36,488 bases of DNA from an uncultured bacterium. Its GTDB lineage: Bacteria; Patescibacteriota; Dojkabacteria; SC72. The position numbers and the translations under genes were made by a program. How positions within the stretch are numbered: the stretch's first letter is position 1; every line of letters begins with the position of its first letter. The stretch lies in assembly GCA_903906305.1 (NCBI GenBank), contig CAIVJR010000010.1, forward strand, positions 1-36,488, written 5' to 3'. The notes beneath the pieces are model-generated. The model was not told where the DNA came from. It searched no databases and saw only the letters and a list, made by a program, of their open reading frames with translations. This document shows positions 1 to 8,856 of the stretch, one piece after another.

Positions 1-522
1 ATTGATAATAATATTTTTGAATTTATAAAGATTCCTCCAAAAATTAATAAAATTTCAAATGAAAGAGTTTTTAAAGAATTACTTTTCATAATTAAAAAAT
101 GTAAGACAAAAGATATAAAGATTAAAGTTTTAGGTTCATGTGCGTTAACAATTTTTTTGAAAAAAGATTTTAAGCATATTAACGATATAGATTTTGCCGT
201 TCAGGCATCTTCTTTAAGAGAAGTTAATACATTACTTGCAAAATTAGGATATAAAAGGAAAAAAGCTAAATGGCCCAATGAGTATGAATTCATTAAAAAG
301 GGTGTGAGGGTAGATTTCTTTTGTGAAGATGATCAAAAGCATATATATTACGGAATCCCATTAGAAATTGAGAACGTATTATACAAAGGAGAAATTTATC
401 CACTCGTTAAACCTAAAACATTATACAAGATGTATAAAAAGATCTTTCTAAAAAATGGACGAAGTCTGAGAAATGACCTCACAAAGTTAAAGATACTAAA
501 AGTTTTACAGACACCTGATTAG
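1..522 (+). CDS. Nucleotidyltransferase-fold protein, 5' end cut by window edge
   Basis: The reading frame is open from base 1, so the first TTG inside it (157) is not the real start; 173 residues are visible and the N-terminus is missing. A polymerase-beta-type nucleotidyltransferase signature can be read: G-S at visible residues 45-46 after a hydrophobic strand, then D-I-D at 62-64 about sixteen residues later. This is the GS...DxD metal-binding arrangement of minimal nucleotidyltransferases (MNT, AbiEii-like, KNT). A following segment with V-D-F-F and a conserved-looking K-T-L-Y helix fits this fold. Such proteins transfer nucleotides to proteins, tRNA or small molecules; the substrate cannot be read here. 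The gene ends in TAG, 52 bases before the convergent dnaJ. It could be the antitoxin-like half of a toxin-antitoxin pair whose partner lies left of the window, but that is a guess. Confidence 0.7.
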   Translation: MDNNIFEFIKIPPKINKISNERVFKELLFIIKKCKTKDIKIKVLGSCALTIFLKKDFKHINDIDFAVQASSLREVNTLLAKLGYKRKKAKWPNEYEFIKKGVRVDFFCEDDQKHIYYGIPLEIENVLYKGEIYPLVKPKTLYKMYKKIFLKNGRSLRNDLTKLKILKVLQTPD

Positions 523-574
523 CAGAGATATGCCTATTAGCTTCCATATCAGAGCAAATCATAAGACTTTGGCT

Positions 575-1672
575 TTAAACCTTACTCAACTCCTCCCACA
601 ATTCCTTCTCCTTCCTGTTCAATTTCCCAGGTACATGTATATTTATCCTCACATAATGATCCCCCCTCTTACCCTCACCATTCAAAATATATGCACCCTT
701 ACCCTTTAATCTAAATATACTACCAGATTGAGTACCATTAGGAATCTTTAAAACCACATTCCCAGCAACAGTATCAACATCAACCTTGCCTCCCAATACA
801 GCCATATATATAGGAATATCAACATCAGAATAAATATCATTACCCCTTCTCTCAAACTTAGAAGATGTCTCAACCTCAATTTCAACATACAAATCACCAT
901 GAGCACTACCATTGTTACCAGCGTTCCCTCCACCTCTAAATCTCAAAATCATCCCATCATACGCACCAGCAGGAATCTTCACCTTAACCTTCTCAGAAGT
1001 AGCATTAACACCAGAACCACCACAAACCTTACATGCATTCTTGATACTCTTACCCGTACCCTTACACTTAGAACACATACCCATGACAGCAATCTGACCT
1101 AAGATGGTGTTTCGAACCTGTCGTTCCTGACCAGACCCATGGCACACAGGACAAGTCTCAACCTTACCATCCTCACTACCAGTACCCTCACAATGCTCAC
1201 AAGTCTCATCCCTCTGAACCTTAATCTCATACTCCCCACCCTCCATAGCCTCATCAAATTTCAATCTCACTCTGTAACGAATATCTGCACCACCCTGAGC
1301 TTGTCTTCTACCAGAAGAATTACCAAATCCAAAATCAAAACCCTGGTTTCCACCACCAAAGAAAGAACTAAAAATATCCCCCATATCAAAAGGAGTATTA
1401 CCATCAAAACCACTAAAATCAGAATATCCACCAGCACCAGGATTAAATCCCGCAGTACCCGCATGACCATACTGATCATATGCCGAACGCTTGGATTCAT
1501 CCGAAAGAATTTCGTATGCCTCTTGTACTTCCTTAAACTTTTCTTCAGCACCATCATCCTTGTTGGAATCAGGATGAAACTTTTTAACAAGGTTTCTGTA
1601 AGCCTTTTTAAGCTCGCTTTGAGTTGCCTTTTTGTCTACACCTAATACTTCATAGTAATCTCTTTTTTCCAT
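575..1672 (-). CDS. dnaJ: Chaperone protein DnaJ (Hsp40)
   Basis: DnaJ delivers unfolded substrates to DnaK and stimulates its ATPase. The 365-residue product has the full type I architecture: a J domain at about 1-65 with H-P-D at 33-35, a Gly/Phe-rich linker at about 70-125, four zinc-finger CxxCxGxG repeats between 158 and 221 (C-E-H-C, C-P-V-C, C-S-K-C, C-K-V-C) and two C-terminal beta domains. The ATG at 1672 is preferred over an in-frame TTG at 1690 because M-E-K-R-D-Y-Y is the usual N-terminus and a -10 element sits 8 nt upstream. No dnaK or grpE lies in the window. The coding strand is strongly G/T rich (over 1141-1200 it has 24 G against 7 C), unlike the A/C-rich sortase cluster next door. 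Reading the opposite strand gives long Ser/Thr-rich open frames that are shadows. Confidence 0.97.
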   Translation of the reverse strand: MEKRDYYEVLGVDKKATQSELKKAYRNLVKKFHPDSNKDDGAEEKFKEVQEAYEILSDESKRSAYDQYGHAGTAGFNPGAGGYSDFSGFDGNTPFDMGDIFSSFFGGGNQGFDFGFGNSSGRRQAQGGADIRYRVRLKFDEAMEGGEYEIKVQRDETCEHCEGTGSEDGKVETCPVCHGSGQERQVRNTILGQIAVMGMCSKCKGTGKSIKNACKVCGGSGVNATSEKVKVKIPAGAYDGMILRFRGGGNAGNNGSAHGDLYVEIEVETSSKFERRGNDIYSDVDIPIYMAVLGGKVDVDTVAGNVVLKIPNGTQSGSIFRLKGKGAYILNGEGKRGDHYVRINIHVPGKLNRKEKELWEELSKV

Positions 1673-1680
1673 AGTGACCC

Positions 1681-1689
1681 ATTTTAGCA
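1681..1689 (-). promoter_or_regulatory. dnaJ extended -10 (TGC-TAAAAT)
   Basis: On the reverse strand TGC is followed by TAAAAT, ending 8 nt before the dnaJ ATG. No convincing -35 was found 17 nt upstream. The distance implies a leader of at most a couple of bases. Confidence 0.5.
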
Positions 1690-1746
1690 AACGTAAGTTT
1701 AATTTGCTAGTAGCCTTTTCAATTTATATTCTGATTTACCACTTTG

Positions 1747-1755
1747 TGATATACT
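1747..1755 (+). promoter_or_regulatory. Nudix gene extended -10 (TGA-TATACT)
   Basis: An extended -10 reads TGA followed by TATACT and ends 9 nt before the ATG at 1765. No purine-rich ribosome-binding site lies between them, so the transcript should begin 2-3 nt before the start codon. Confidence 0.55.
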
Positions 1756-1764
1756 TTTTCCATT

Positions 1765-2157
1765 ATGGAAACACTCATAACAATGCACGCGCTAGTAGAA
1801 TATGATGGTAAATACCTCATTATGCAAAGAGCAAATCACAGATCTAATCCTGGATATTGGAATTGTGTAACAGGCCATGTAAAAGAGGATGAAAATGTAG
1901 AAACTACTGCAATACGAGAAGTTAAGGAAGAAACTAACCTTGATGGAGAGATTATCAAAACCGCAGACATTTTAGTACACAATACTAAAGATCAAAGATG
2001 GGTGGTTCTTGCTTACCTAGTTAAGGTAAATGATATTACAAATATAAAAATAGATGAAAGCGAATCACAAGCATACAAATGGATTGAGAAGGATGATGAA
2101 ATCGTTCATAAATATGAAGGATTAAAGGAAACATTGAGAATACTTGATCTTCTTTAG
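1765..2157 (+). CDS. Nudix hydrolase
   Basis: Nudix enzymes hydrolyse nucleoside diphosphates linked to another group, removing damaged nucleotides or signalling compounds. The 130-residue length is a single Nudix domain. The Nudix box is complete at residues 37-59: G37, E43, then R-E-V-K-E-E at 51-56 followed by T-N-L, where the usual Gly is replaced by Thr. The substrate cannot be told from the motif; size and the N-terminal strand resemble NudB/MutT-like enzymes. It stands alone, divergent from dnaJ with its own promoter and 70 bases before the sortase gene. Confidence 0.93.
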   Translation: METLITMHALVEYDGKYLIMQRANHRSNPGYWNCVTGHVKEDENVETTAIREVKEETNLDGEIIKTADILVHNTKDQRWVVLAYLVKVNDITNIKIDESESQAYKWIEKDDEIVHKYEGLKETLRILDLL

Positions 2158-2212
2158 ATAACGATTACAAGAAAACTTCAAAGTTTAAAATACTCCATTC
2201 CATAGCCAAATC

Positions 2213-2221
2213 TGGTAATAT
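2213..2221 (+). promoter_or_regulatory. Sortase gene extended -10 (TGG-TAATAT)
   Basis: TGG is followed by TAATAT, ending exactly 6 nt before the ATG at 2228, which places the expected start of transcription on the start codon. It probably drives sortase and the solute-binding gene. Confidence 0.5.
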
Positions 2222-2227
2222 ATCGTT

Positions 2228-3022
2228 ATGCAAAATCCCGATTGGAACATACAAACCGAAAGCCAAACCAAAGTAAAAAAAACAAGAATATATATTTCTG
2301 TAGTACTAGCGGTAGTTGGCCTCATAATCATATTGAGCCAAGTAATCCCCCTAGCAAAGTCATATATTGATGGAATGATTGAACAAGCAAGAGCAGATTC
2401 AAAGGTAGAACCCGTTCCAGAATCATACCAAACATATATTGAATCCCAACTCGCCTACTACGATCCTGGCAAAAGCTACTTTGCCAACCTTTCACAACAG
2501 TTAGGGAATGTATCAGATTCACAATATTACGATCCAGTAACACAAACACAGAAAGATATAGTCATAGACAAAGAATATGACAAACCAATGTATATCGATA
2601 TTACAAGTATTGGGATAGCAAATATTAAAATATCGGCGAATGTAGATAGCTACAATGAGAAGGTATACAATCAATACCTCAAACAAGGATTAGCACATTT
2701 CAAAGGCACACCACTTCCAGGAGATGGAGGCAATGCCTTCATATATGGTCATAGCGCAGTAGAAAGTTTCTTTGATGGACATCAAAATCTTCCAGAAACA
2801 ATCTTCTCTAGACTAGGAAATATTGATATTGGACAAGAGGTGGATATTAAAAAAGAGGAGAAAGTATTAAAATACATAGTTAGAAGTAAAAAGATTGTTT
2901 CTCCTGATGATTTCTCCATACTAGAATCACAAAACAACAAAGAAACAATAACAATGATGACATGTTGGCCACTAGGAATTGGCACTAAAAGATTGATAGT
3001 GGTCGCTGAAAGACAGATTTAA
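2228..3022 (+). CDS. Sortase family transpeptidase
   Basis: Sortases cut a C-terminal sorting signal of exported proteins and join the new end to a wall or pilin nucleophile outside the membrane. The 264-residue protein has an N-terminal membrane anchor at about 21-43, a linker, and a C-terminal catalytic barrel. The catalytic triad is readable: H175 in Y-G-H-S, C246 in T-M-M-T-C (the TLxTC motif) and R255 in T-K-R-L. The class is not certain; the anchor and the sequence after Cys fit class D/E-like housekeeping sortases. It is followed after 17 bases by the solute-binding gene. A possible substrate with TPSTG and a membrane segment is encoded at 12279-14042. Confidence 0.93.
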   Translation: MQNPDWNIQTESQTKVKKTRIYISVVLAVVGLIIILSQVIPLAKSYIDGMIEQARADSKVEPVPESYQTYIESQLAYYDPGKSYFANLSQQLGNVSDSQYYDPVTQTQKDIVIDKEYDKPMYIDITSIGIANIKISANVDSYNEKVYNQYLKQGLAHFKGTPLPGDGGNAFIYGHSAVESFFDGHQNLPETIFSRLGNIDIGQEVDIKKEEKVLKYIVRSKKIVSPDDFSILESQNNKETITMMTCWPLGIGTKRLIVVAERQI

Positions 3023-3039
3023 AATTAAAAATACTAACA

Positions 3040-4392
3040 ATGATCGATCTCAAAACAATAGACCCAAAGAAGAAGATGTTTTTGCTAATTGGTTCCATAG
3101 CGCTAATCGTCATCGTGGTTATTACTGTCGTCATACTCTTGATCAATGCAAACAGTAAGGACAACAACAATCCATCTAGTGTTGGCACTGGGGAACTAGT
3201 ATATTGGGGACTTTGGGAACCATCATCCGTCATACAACCATTGATTGATGAATATGAATCTACTCATGAAGGAATCACAATCCTCTACTCACAACAAACA
3301 TATACCAATTACGAAAGTAGACTTTATACTCGTCTTCAACAGTCAACAACCTCATCAGAGCCAGCTCCAGATATCTTCAGAATTCACAACACATGGATTC
3401 CAAAGTATTACAAATACCTCTATGCATTACCTTCAACAGTAATGACAAAAGAAAAATATGCAACTACTTTCTATCCTACCGCTACAGCAGATTTAACTGC
3501 AAAAGATGGAAATATATATGCGATGCCATTGGAAATCGATGGATTGGTGGTCTTCTACAACAAACAGTTGCTCACAGCTGCGGGTGTAACCACTCCTCCA
3601 ACCGATTGGGATTCATTTGTAGAATTAGCACAAAAGCTAACAAAGAAATCTACAACAGGTAAAATCACACAAGCAGGATTAGCAATGGGTACATCTAAAA
3701 ATGTAAGTCATGCAGCAGAAATACTTTCGTTCTTAATGCTTTCTCAAGGTATCGATATCATCGATGAAACTAAGACCGCTGTAACTCTAAACACAACTAA
3801 TGCGGAAAATGTAATGGATACATATGTAAGCTTCGCTTCAGGAACTGATGCAACATGGGATTCAAGTTTAGGTACAGATCTAAATATGTTCTTCCAAGGT
3901 AAATTAGCAATGTTCATAGCTCCAAGTTGGAGAGCATTCGAAATAATTCAATCTGCACCAACAGTTGAATTTGGGATGGCAACCCTTCCACAGCTATCTG
4001 CTAACGAAGAACCAATCTACTACTCTACATATTGGGCAGAAGCAGTGAGTAAGAATAGTGCAAATCCAAAAGCTGCTTGGGATTTTGTAGCTTTCTTAGC
4101 ACAAAAAGAACAACAGAAAACTTTGTACTCAAATGCCGCAAAGATTAGAGCTTTTGGAGAACCATATTCACTAGTAGAATTGAATACAGAATTAGCTGCA
4201 AATTCATATGGTTCAGCAATTGCAGCATCAGCCTCAAAGATGGTCTCATGGCAAATGGGTGACGAGTCATTTGTTAAGGCTACCTTAAATGAAGCCATAA
4301 CTAGCATAGTTGAAGATGGAACTGATACACAACTAGCATTAAAGAACGCAGAGACGGCAATAAATAATCAACTTGCACAAACCAACAAATAA
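3040..4392 (+). CDS. Membrane-anchored extracellular solute-binding protein
   Basis: The 450-residue product resembles family 1 (sugar-type) periplasmic-binding proteins of ABC importers. After the anchor it starts with L-V-Y-W-G-L-W-E, continues with a P-D-I-F region and a M-P-L-E-I-D-G segment followed by F-Y-N-K, which are typical landmarks of this fold, and the length is normal. It has no lipobox cysteine; instead an uncleaved hydrophobic helix at about 12-37, preceded by K-K-K, anchors it. No permease or ATPase gene of the MalFGK type lies nearby, so it may serve a distant transporter or only bind ligands at the surface. It lies between sortase and an Ig-like surface protein, probably in one transcript with them. 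The ligand cannot be read from the sequence. Confidence 0.88.
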   Translation: MIDLKTIDPKKKMFLLIGSIALIVIVVITVVILLINANSKDNNNPSSVGTGELVYWGLWEPSSVIQPLIDEYESTHEGITILYSQQTYTNYESRLYTRLQQSTTSSEPAPDIFRIHNTWIPKYYKYLYALPSTVMTKEKYATTFYPTATADLTAKDGNIYAMPLEIDGLVVFYNKQLLTAAGVTTPPTDWDSFVELAQKLTKKSTTGKITQAGLAMGTSKNVSHAAEILSFLMLSQGIDIIDETKTAVTLNTTNAENVMDTYVSFASGTDATWDSSLGTDLNMFFQGKLAMFIAPSWRAFEIIQSAPTVEFGMATLPQLSANEEPIYYSTYWAEAVSKNSANPKAAWDFVAFLAQKEQQKTLYSNAAKIRAFGEPYSLVELNTELAANSYGSAIAASASKMVSWQMGDESFVKATLNEAITSIVEDGTDTQLALKNAETAINNQLAQTNK

Positions 4393-4408
4393 CGCTTATT
4401 ATATACTA

Positions 4409-6601
4409 ATGAAGATTCGGAATGCCCCACGAAAAACTAAGTCTATTTTTGTAATATATTCTACATTCTTTTTGTTGCTCTCAATACCTTTAGTCACATG
4501 GGGAATCATAAATGGATCATTTGATATCCGAAATATGGCATTTGACAGTGTAACCGTAAGTGATGAGAATCCCTGTGTCATATCCCTTCCAAATGTTAAT
4601 CCATATACCCTAGAAGTTGGGAAAGAGATTACAATCCAGGTAGACGCCACACTTAAAGATGCCGGAATTGCTTCATTAAAAATAACTGATTCAACTGGCA
4701 ATCTCATACATCAAGAAGATTTTGACAAATCACCAATATCAATAGCTACTAGCTTCAAATTTACTCCAATGAAGTCAGGGATTGTTGATATGCTAGGCCT
4801 CATCTCAAAAGTAGGAGGTGGAAGTGTCGCATGTAAAATCAGTAGTGAATATGACATTCTCGGATTGAAAGCTATGGCTAGTAACTTAATCCCTGAATTT
4901 ACATCTGTTCCCGCAGGATCTAAGCCATCACAAGATATTAAGACTGGAATAGTGTATGAATATACCCTTACTGCATTAGATATTGATGGGGACCATATTA
5001 ACTACAGCTATTCATTCACTCCAGGAGCTACATGGTTAAAACCAACAATCATCGAAGATGGCTCGAATGGTAAATTAACAATCAAATTCCAAGGTTCAAC
5101 AGATACTCCTGCAAGCTATCTTGCCAATGTATTCATTCATGATGGATATAGTAAGCACTTAGCATCACAGACCTGGGTAGTAAGTGTAAGTCCTGCAACC
5201 AATGATATTCCAAATGTTAAAGTTCTCTCACCTGTTTCTAGTACAAGAGTAGATAGAGGAGGATCAGTAAAAATATCATGGGAAGCAACTGATCTAAATG
5301 AAATTACCAAATATGAATTGTATGTAAGTCAAAATCCAACTGATCAAACTGATTGGATCATGATTAACAACAATATCTCCTCAAAGACTACATCGTACAT
5401 CATAGATACGACTAACTTAGAACCTGGTAATTACAAAGCAATACTTAGAGCTAGCGACAATCAGAGTCCATCATTAACTGGGATAGGGCTTTCACCAGAG
5501 ATAGTTGTGAGTGGAACTTCTACAACGCCTGTTGAAGATGATGTTGTAGTCATAGCGGATCCACAAGTCATCAATATGTCTCCTAACAATACCGATACAA
5601 TACAAAACAAGCAGGTAACCACAAAGGCAACAATAATTGCAGGTACTAATGCAACAATAGATGAGAACAGTATTTTGGTAAAACTAGATGACAAGGATGT
5701 GAGTAGTGATGTAAGTATTAACCAAATTTCTGATTATGAGCATACCATCATATATCAACCTTCTGAGGATCTAACTACTGGTTTACACAAGATGGAGATA
5801 TATTTCAAGGATTCCAATGGAAAATCTGTTACGAAGTCTTGGACATTTACAATACAGGCAGATGAAGCTGTTGCAGAGGGATATGTAAAGATATTTGGTA
5901 TGGAAATAAGTCAGAGAACACTAATAATTATCGGTGCTGGTATCTTAGTAATCATAGCAGCTATTGTAGCCCCAATAATCATATTTAAGGTTTGGAAAGA
6001 AGAACAGTACAAGCAAGATGATAGTCCACAGAATGGTGTATATATTCCTACCCTTCCTACAGAACCTATACCTGCATTTATACCTACTGAATCAGAAATT
6101 TCAAATCTAGTAGAAACTCCTGTAGAAGAGGTTAAACCTGTTGTTGATGCTTGGGATAGCTATTCTGCACCTGTACCACAGGAACAACCTATGACAATAC
6201 AAACTCCAATTCCTGTAGAGGAACCAAAGGTTGAACCTGTTGTAGAAGAAGTACCAGAGGTAGTAGTTGAACCAGAACCAGTAATAGCTGAAACTCCTGT
6301 TGTAGAACCTGTTACCGAACCTGTCGTTGAAGAAGTCACACCCGAACCAATTGTTGAGGAAGAAATTGTTGTTCCTACACCTACTCCTGAACCAATTCCA
6401 ACTGAAGAACCAGCTCCAACCCCAGTAGAAGAAGTTATTGTTCCTACTACACCTGTAGTAGAAAATACCCCTCCTACTCCACCTGAACCAGATCTAAATG
6501 TAGATCTAAATGTTGGAGATGACCTAGCTTCAATATATCAACAAATACAACAAGCGCAACAAGAAGAGACTCCAGTTGTAGAAGAAGCACCCAAGGAATA
6601 G
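4409..6601 (+). CDS. Large Ig-like surface protein with membrane helix and Pro/Glu/Val-rich cytoplasmic tail
   Basis: No exact family is recognised. The ATG at 4409 is chosen over an in-frame TTG at 4373, which would overlap the previous gene; the 730-residue product then starts with a positively charged stretch and a signal or anchor helix at about 13-35. The exported part shows several beta-sandwich segments: one at about 40-160, a He_PIG/cadherin-like one at about 175-280 (Y-E-Y-T-L-T-A-L-D-I-D-G-D pattern), an FN3-like one at about 283-380 and a bacterial Ig-like one at about 395-495. A second helix lies at about 513-535, followed by F-K-V-W-K, so by the positive-inside rule the last 190 residues are cytoplasmic. 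This tail is almost only P, E, V, T and A. It shares a short motif with the tail of the protein at 29154-30011. An adhesin or scaffold role is inferred. Confidence 0.85.
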   Translation: MKIRNAPRKTKSIFVIYSTFFLLLSIPLVTWGIINGSFDIRNMAFDSVTVSDENPCVISLPNVNPYTLEVGKEITIQVDATLKDAGIASLKITDSTGNLIHQEDFDKSPISIATSFKFTPMKSGIVDMLGLISKVGGGSVACKISSEYDILGLKAMASNLIPEFTSVPAGSKPSQDIKTGIVYEYTLTALDIDGDHINYSYSFTPGATWLKPTIIEDGSNGKLTIKFQGSTDTPASYLANVFIHDGYSKHLASQTWVVSVSPATNDIPNVKVLSPVSSTRVDRGGSVKISWEATDLNEITKYELYVSQNPTDQTDWIMINNNISSKTTSYIIDTTNLEPGNYKAILRASDNQSPSLTGIGLSPEIVVSGTSTTPVEDDVVVIADPQVINMSPNNTDTIQNKQVTTKATIIAGTNATIDENSILVKLDDKDVSSDVSINQISDYEHTIIYQPSEDLTTGLHKMEIYFKDSNGKSVTKSWTFTIQADEAVAEGYVKIFGMEISQRTLIIIGAGILVIIAAIVAPIIIFKVWKEEQYKQDDSPQNGVYIPTLPTEPIPAFIPTESEISNLVETPVEEVKPVVDAWDSYSAPVPQEQPMTIQTPIPVEEPKVEPVVEEVPEVVVEPEPVIAETPVVEPVTEPVVEEVTPEPIVEEEIVVPTPTPEPIPTEEPAPTPVEEVIVPTTPVVENTPPTPPEPDLNVDLNVGDDLASIYQQIQQAQQEETPVVEEAPKE
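6112..6597 (+). repeat. Low-complexity Pro/Glu/Val coding tract
   Basis: Codons for Pro, Glu, Val and Thr dominate this tract, with recurring E-P-V-V-E-E and T-P-E-P units that are irregular rather than exact tandem repeats. It forms the predicted cytoplasmic tail of the 4409-6601 protein. Confidence 0.75.
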
Positions 6602-6618
6602 ATTCTGTATGCTTAAAT

Positions 6619-6627
6619 TGATATAAT
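6619..6627 (+). promoter_or_regulatory. alaS extended -10 (TGA-TATAAT)
   Basis: A consensus TATAAT with a TGA extension ends 7 nt before the alaS ATG at 6635. It likely starts the long forward unit alaS-ruvX-mltG-LCP-holA, in which the following genes are 1, 4, 18 and 4 bases apart. Confidence 0.7.
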
Positions 6628-6634
6628 CTCCCTT

Positions 6635-8422
6635 ATGAATACTTTCTCATACAAAGAAATAAGGGATAGATATATTGAATATTTCAAAAAGAATAATCAC
6701 CAAGAGATACCTAGTGCTCCACTCGTACCAGAGAATGATCCTTCTGTACTTTTTGTTAATGCTGGGATGTTTCCATTGGTACCATTTTTACAAGGAGAAA
6801 CTCATCCTAAGGGTACAAGGTTAGTAGATTCACAAAGATGTGTTAGAACTGGAGATATAGATGAGGTTGGAGATGCTTCACATTGCACAACTTTTGAAAT
6901 GCTTGGAAATTGGTCTCTAAATGATTATTTCAAGAAAGAAGCTATCACTATGACTGTGAAGTTCTTTGTTGAAGAATTGGGATTTGATATTAACAAGATA
7001 TACGCAACCGTATTTAAAGGAGATGAAACCGCACCAAAAGATACAGAATCTATACAAGCTTGGAAAGATATTTTCAAAGAATATGGTATTGATGCTGAAG
7101 TAGGAGATCGGATAATTGAAAATGGAAAAGAAGATAACTGGTGGGGTTTAGCAACAGGTGGGCCATGTGGTCCAGATTCTGAAGTTTTCTATGAAGTTAA
7201 TGGTAAAAAGTTAGAGATTGGAAACAATGTATTCATGGAATATCTCAAAACTGGAGATGAATACAACCCACTAGGAAGACATAATGTAGATTTTGGTGGT
7301 GGATTAGATAGGATTGCATGTGTTAGCCAAGGTGTTGATAATTTTTACGAAACAGATATTTACAAACCGATATTTGATTTAGTTAAATCCCTTGGTAAGA
7401 ATGACATACTAATATCTCAAAGAATCATTACAGACCATATTAAGGCTGCTACATGGATGATAATGGATGGTGTAGAACCTAGTAGGAATGAGCAAGGATA
7501 TATTTTAAGAAGAATAATTAGAAGAGCTATACGACATGGTAAAAAATTAGGTATTGAAGGATTGTTTACTAGAAAGGTTGGAGATATAGCTATACAACAG
7601 TTTTCACCAATATGGAATAAATTAGAAACAGACAGAGAAAGAATTTTAAATATATTGGAAGAGGAAGAAAAAAAATTTAGTAAAACTTTGGAGAATGGAT
7701 TAAAAGAATTAGAAAAAATAATTGGCTCAAAGACATCAGGCGAAGGAAATACTGGGATGCTTCCTGGATCAGAAAACTTAACCGGACCTACTGGAGTACA
7801 AGCATTTAAGCTTTACGAAACCTATGGGTTACCTTTAGAATTAACCGAAGAAATCTTGAAAGAAAGAGGCCTTGCTATTAAAAATGTTGAGCAGTTCACT
7901 GAAACACAAAAACAAATGCAAGAACTTTCTCGAACCTCCTCAGCAGGAATGTTTAAAGGAGGACTCGCAGATACATCAGACATGTCTACCAAATATCACA
8001 CAACAACTCACCTACTCTTAGCAGCATTAAGAAAAATATTAGGCGATCAGGTATATCAAAAAGGAAGTAATATTACTCCAGAACGATTAAGATTTGACTA
8101 TCCATCAGACAACAAACTAACCCCAGAACAAGTAAAACAAGTAGAAGAAATGATAAATGAGCAAATACAAAAAGCACTACCAATAACATACGAAGAGTTA
8201 CCAAAAGAAGAAGCCCTAAAGATGGTACCGTTTGCAGCATTCTCTGAAAAATATGGAGATATCGTAAAAGTATATACCATTGGAGAAAAAACAAACCCCT
8301 ACTCCGTTGAAATCTGTAACGGCCCACATGTATCCAATACACAAGAACTAGGCAAATTCAAAATCTCCAAGCAAGAAAATGTAGCAGCAGGAATTAAAAG
8401 AATTAAAGCTGTATTAGAATAA
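6635..8422 (+). CDS. alaS: Alanine--tRNA ligase, compact form
   Basis: AlaRS charges tRNA-Ala and clears Ser/Gly-tRNA-Ala. The class II catalytic core is at about 1-240 (V-N-A-G-M-F, the R-C-V-R-T-G-D-I-D-E-V-G segment, F-G-G-G-L-D-R-I motif 3), followed by the helical tRNA-recognition domain to about 440. The editing domain follows with H-T-T-T-H at 455-459 and C-N-G-P-H at 561-565, so all four zinc/editing ligands are present. The protein has only 595 residues where about 870 is usual: the C-terminal DHHA1/C-Ala domain is absent, and so is the beta-barrel part that precedes the HxxxH helix (no T-P-F-Y-A-E-S-G-G-Q segment). Base composition changes near the junction of the tRNA-binding and editing parts. 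The stop is one base before ruvX. Confidence 0.95.
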   Translation: MNTFSYKEIRDRYIEYFKKNNHQEIPSAPLVPENDPSVLFVNAGMFPLVPFLQGETHPKGTRLVDSQRCVRTGDIDEVGDASHCTTFEMLGNWSLNDYFKKEAITMTVKFFVEELGFDINKIYATVFKGDETAPKDTESIQAWKDIFKEYGIDAEVGDRIIENGKEDNWWGLATGGPCGPDSEVFYEVNGKKLEIGNNVFMEYLKTGDEYNPLGRHNVDFGGGLDRIACVSQGVDNFYETDIYKPIFDLVKSLGKNDILISQRIITDHIKAATWMIMDGVEPSRNEQGYILRRIIRRAIRHGKKLGIEGLFTRKVGDIAIQQFSPIWNKLETDRERILNILEEEEKKFSKTLENGLKELEKIIGSKTSGEGNTGMLPGSENLTGPTGVQAFKLYETYGLPLELTEEILKERGLAIKNVEQFTETQKQMQELSRTSSAGMFKGGLADTSDMSTKYHTTTHLLLAALRKILGDQVYQKGSNITPERLRFDYPSDNKLTPEQVKQVEEMINEQIQKALPITYEELPKEEALKMVPFAAFSEKYGDIVKVYTIGEKTNPYSVEICNGPHVSNTQELGKFKISKQENVAAGIKRIKAVLE

Positions 8423-8423
8423 T

Positions 8424-8852
8424 ATGATTGAATACCCAATCCTAGCCATAGATTACGGAAAGAAACACTTCGGATTAGCAATATCTGATTCAAAGGGAAT
8501 CATAGCTTCCCCACTCGAAGTACTATCCATAACCGAACACCATGGACAGACAGACATCATCAAACAAATATTGGAAATATGTAAAGAATACAGAGTAAAA
8601 ACAATCCTTTTAGGATACCCACAAGCCTTCATAGAGAAGCACAATACAACTCAAAAACATGTCACTCAATTCGAATACAAACTCAAAGAAAACACTGATC
8701 TACCAATCATTTTGTACGACGAAAGTTTTTCTACAACTTCAGCAGAAAATATGTTAATATCTTCAGGACAGAATACAAAAGGATTCAGAAAGAAGATAGA
8801 CAAAATAGCAGCAACAGTATTTTTACAAGAATTTTTAAATTCAAAACACTAG
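8424..8852 (+). CDS. ruvX: RuvX/YqgF family Holliday-junction resolvase-like nuclease
   Basis: This RNase H-fold protein is believed to act in 16S pre-rRNA 5' maturation and/or recombination. The 142-residue length is standard. Recognisable parts are the first strand with D10-Y-G-K and G-L-A-I-S-D, the G-I-I-A-S-P-L-E-V-L segment, a central L-L-G-Y-P turn, D-E-S-F-S-T (usually D-E-R-L/F-S-T) and the C-terminal K-I-D-K-I-A-A-x-x-F-L-Q helix. It lies one base after alaS and four before mltG, an order also found in Bacillus. Confidence 0.93.
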   Translation: MIEYPILAIDYGKKHFGLAISDSKGIIASPLEVLSITEHHGQTDIIKQILEICKEYRVKTILLGYPQAFIEKHNTTQKHVTQFEYKLKENTDLPIILYDESFSTTSAENMLISSGQNTKGFRKKIDKIAATVFLQEFLNSKH

Positions 8853-8856
8853 ATAA

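Noticed and set aside
1139-1645. 168-codon forward open frame opposite dnaJ
   Set aside because: Ser/Thr/Ile low-complexity product caused by the C/A-rich complement of dnaJ; dnaJ has all expected domains.
4373-4408. TTG start that would extend the large Ig protein upstream
   Set aside because: It overlaps the solute-binding gene, and the ATG at 4409 begins a normal signal-type N-terminus.
6112-6597. CRISPR or tandem DNA repeat
   Set aside because: Repetition is at the amino-acid level with irregular units; no spacers or constant repeat length.
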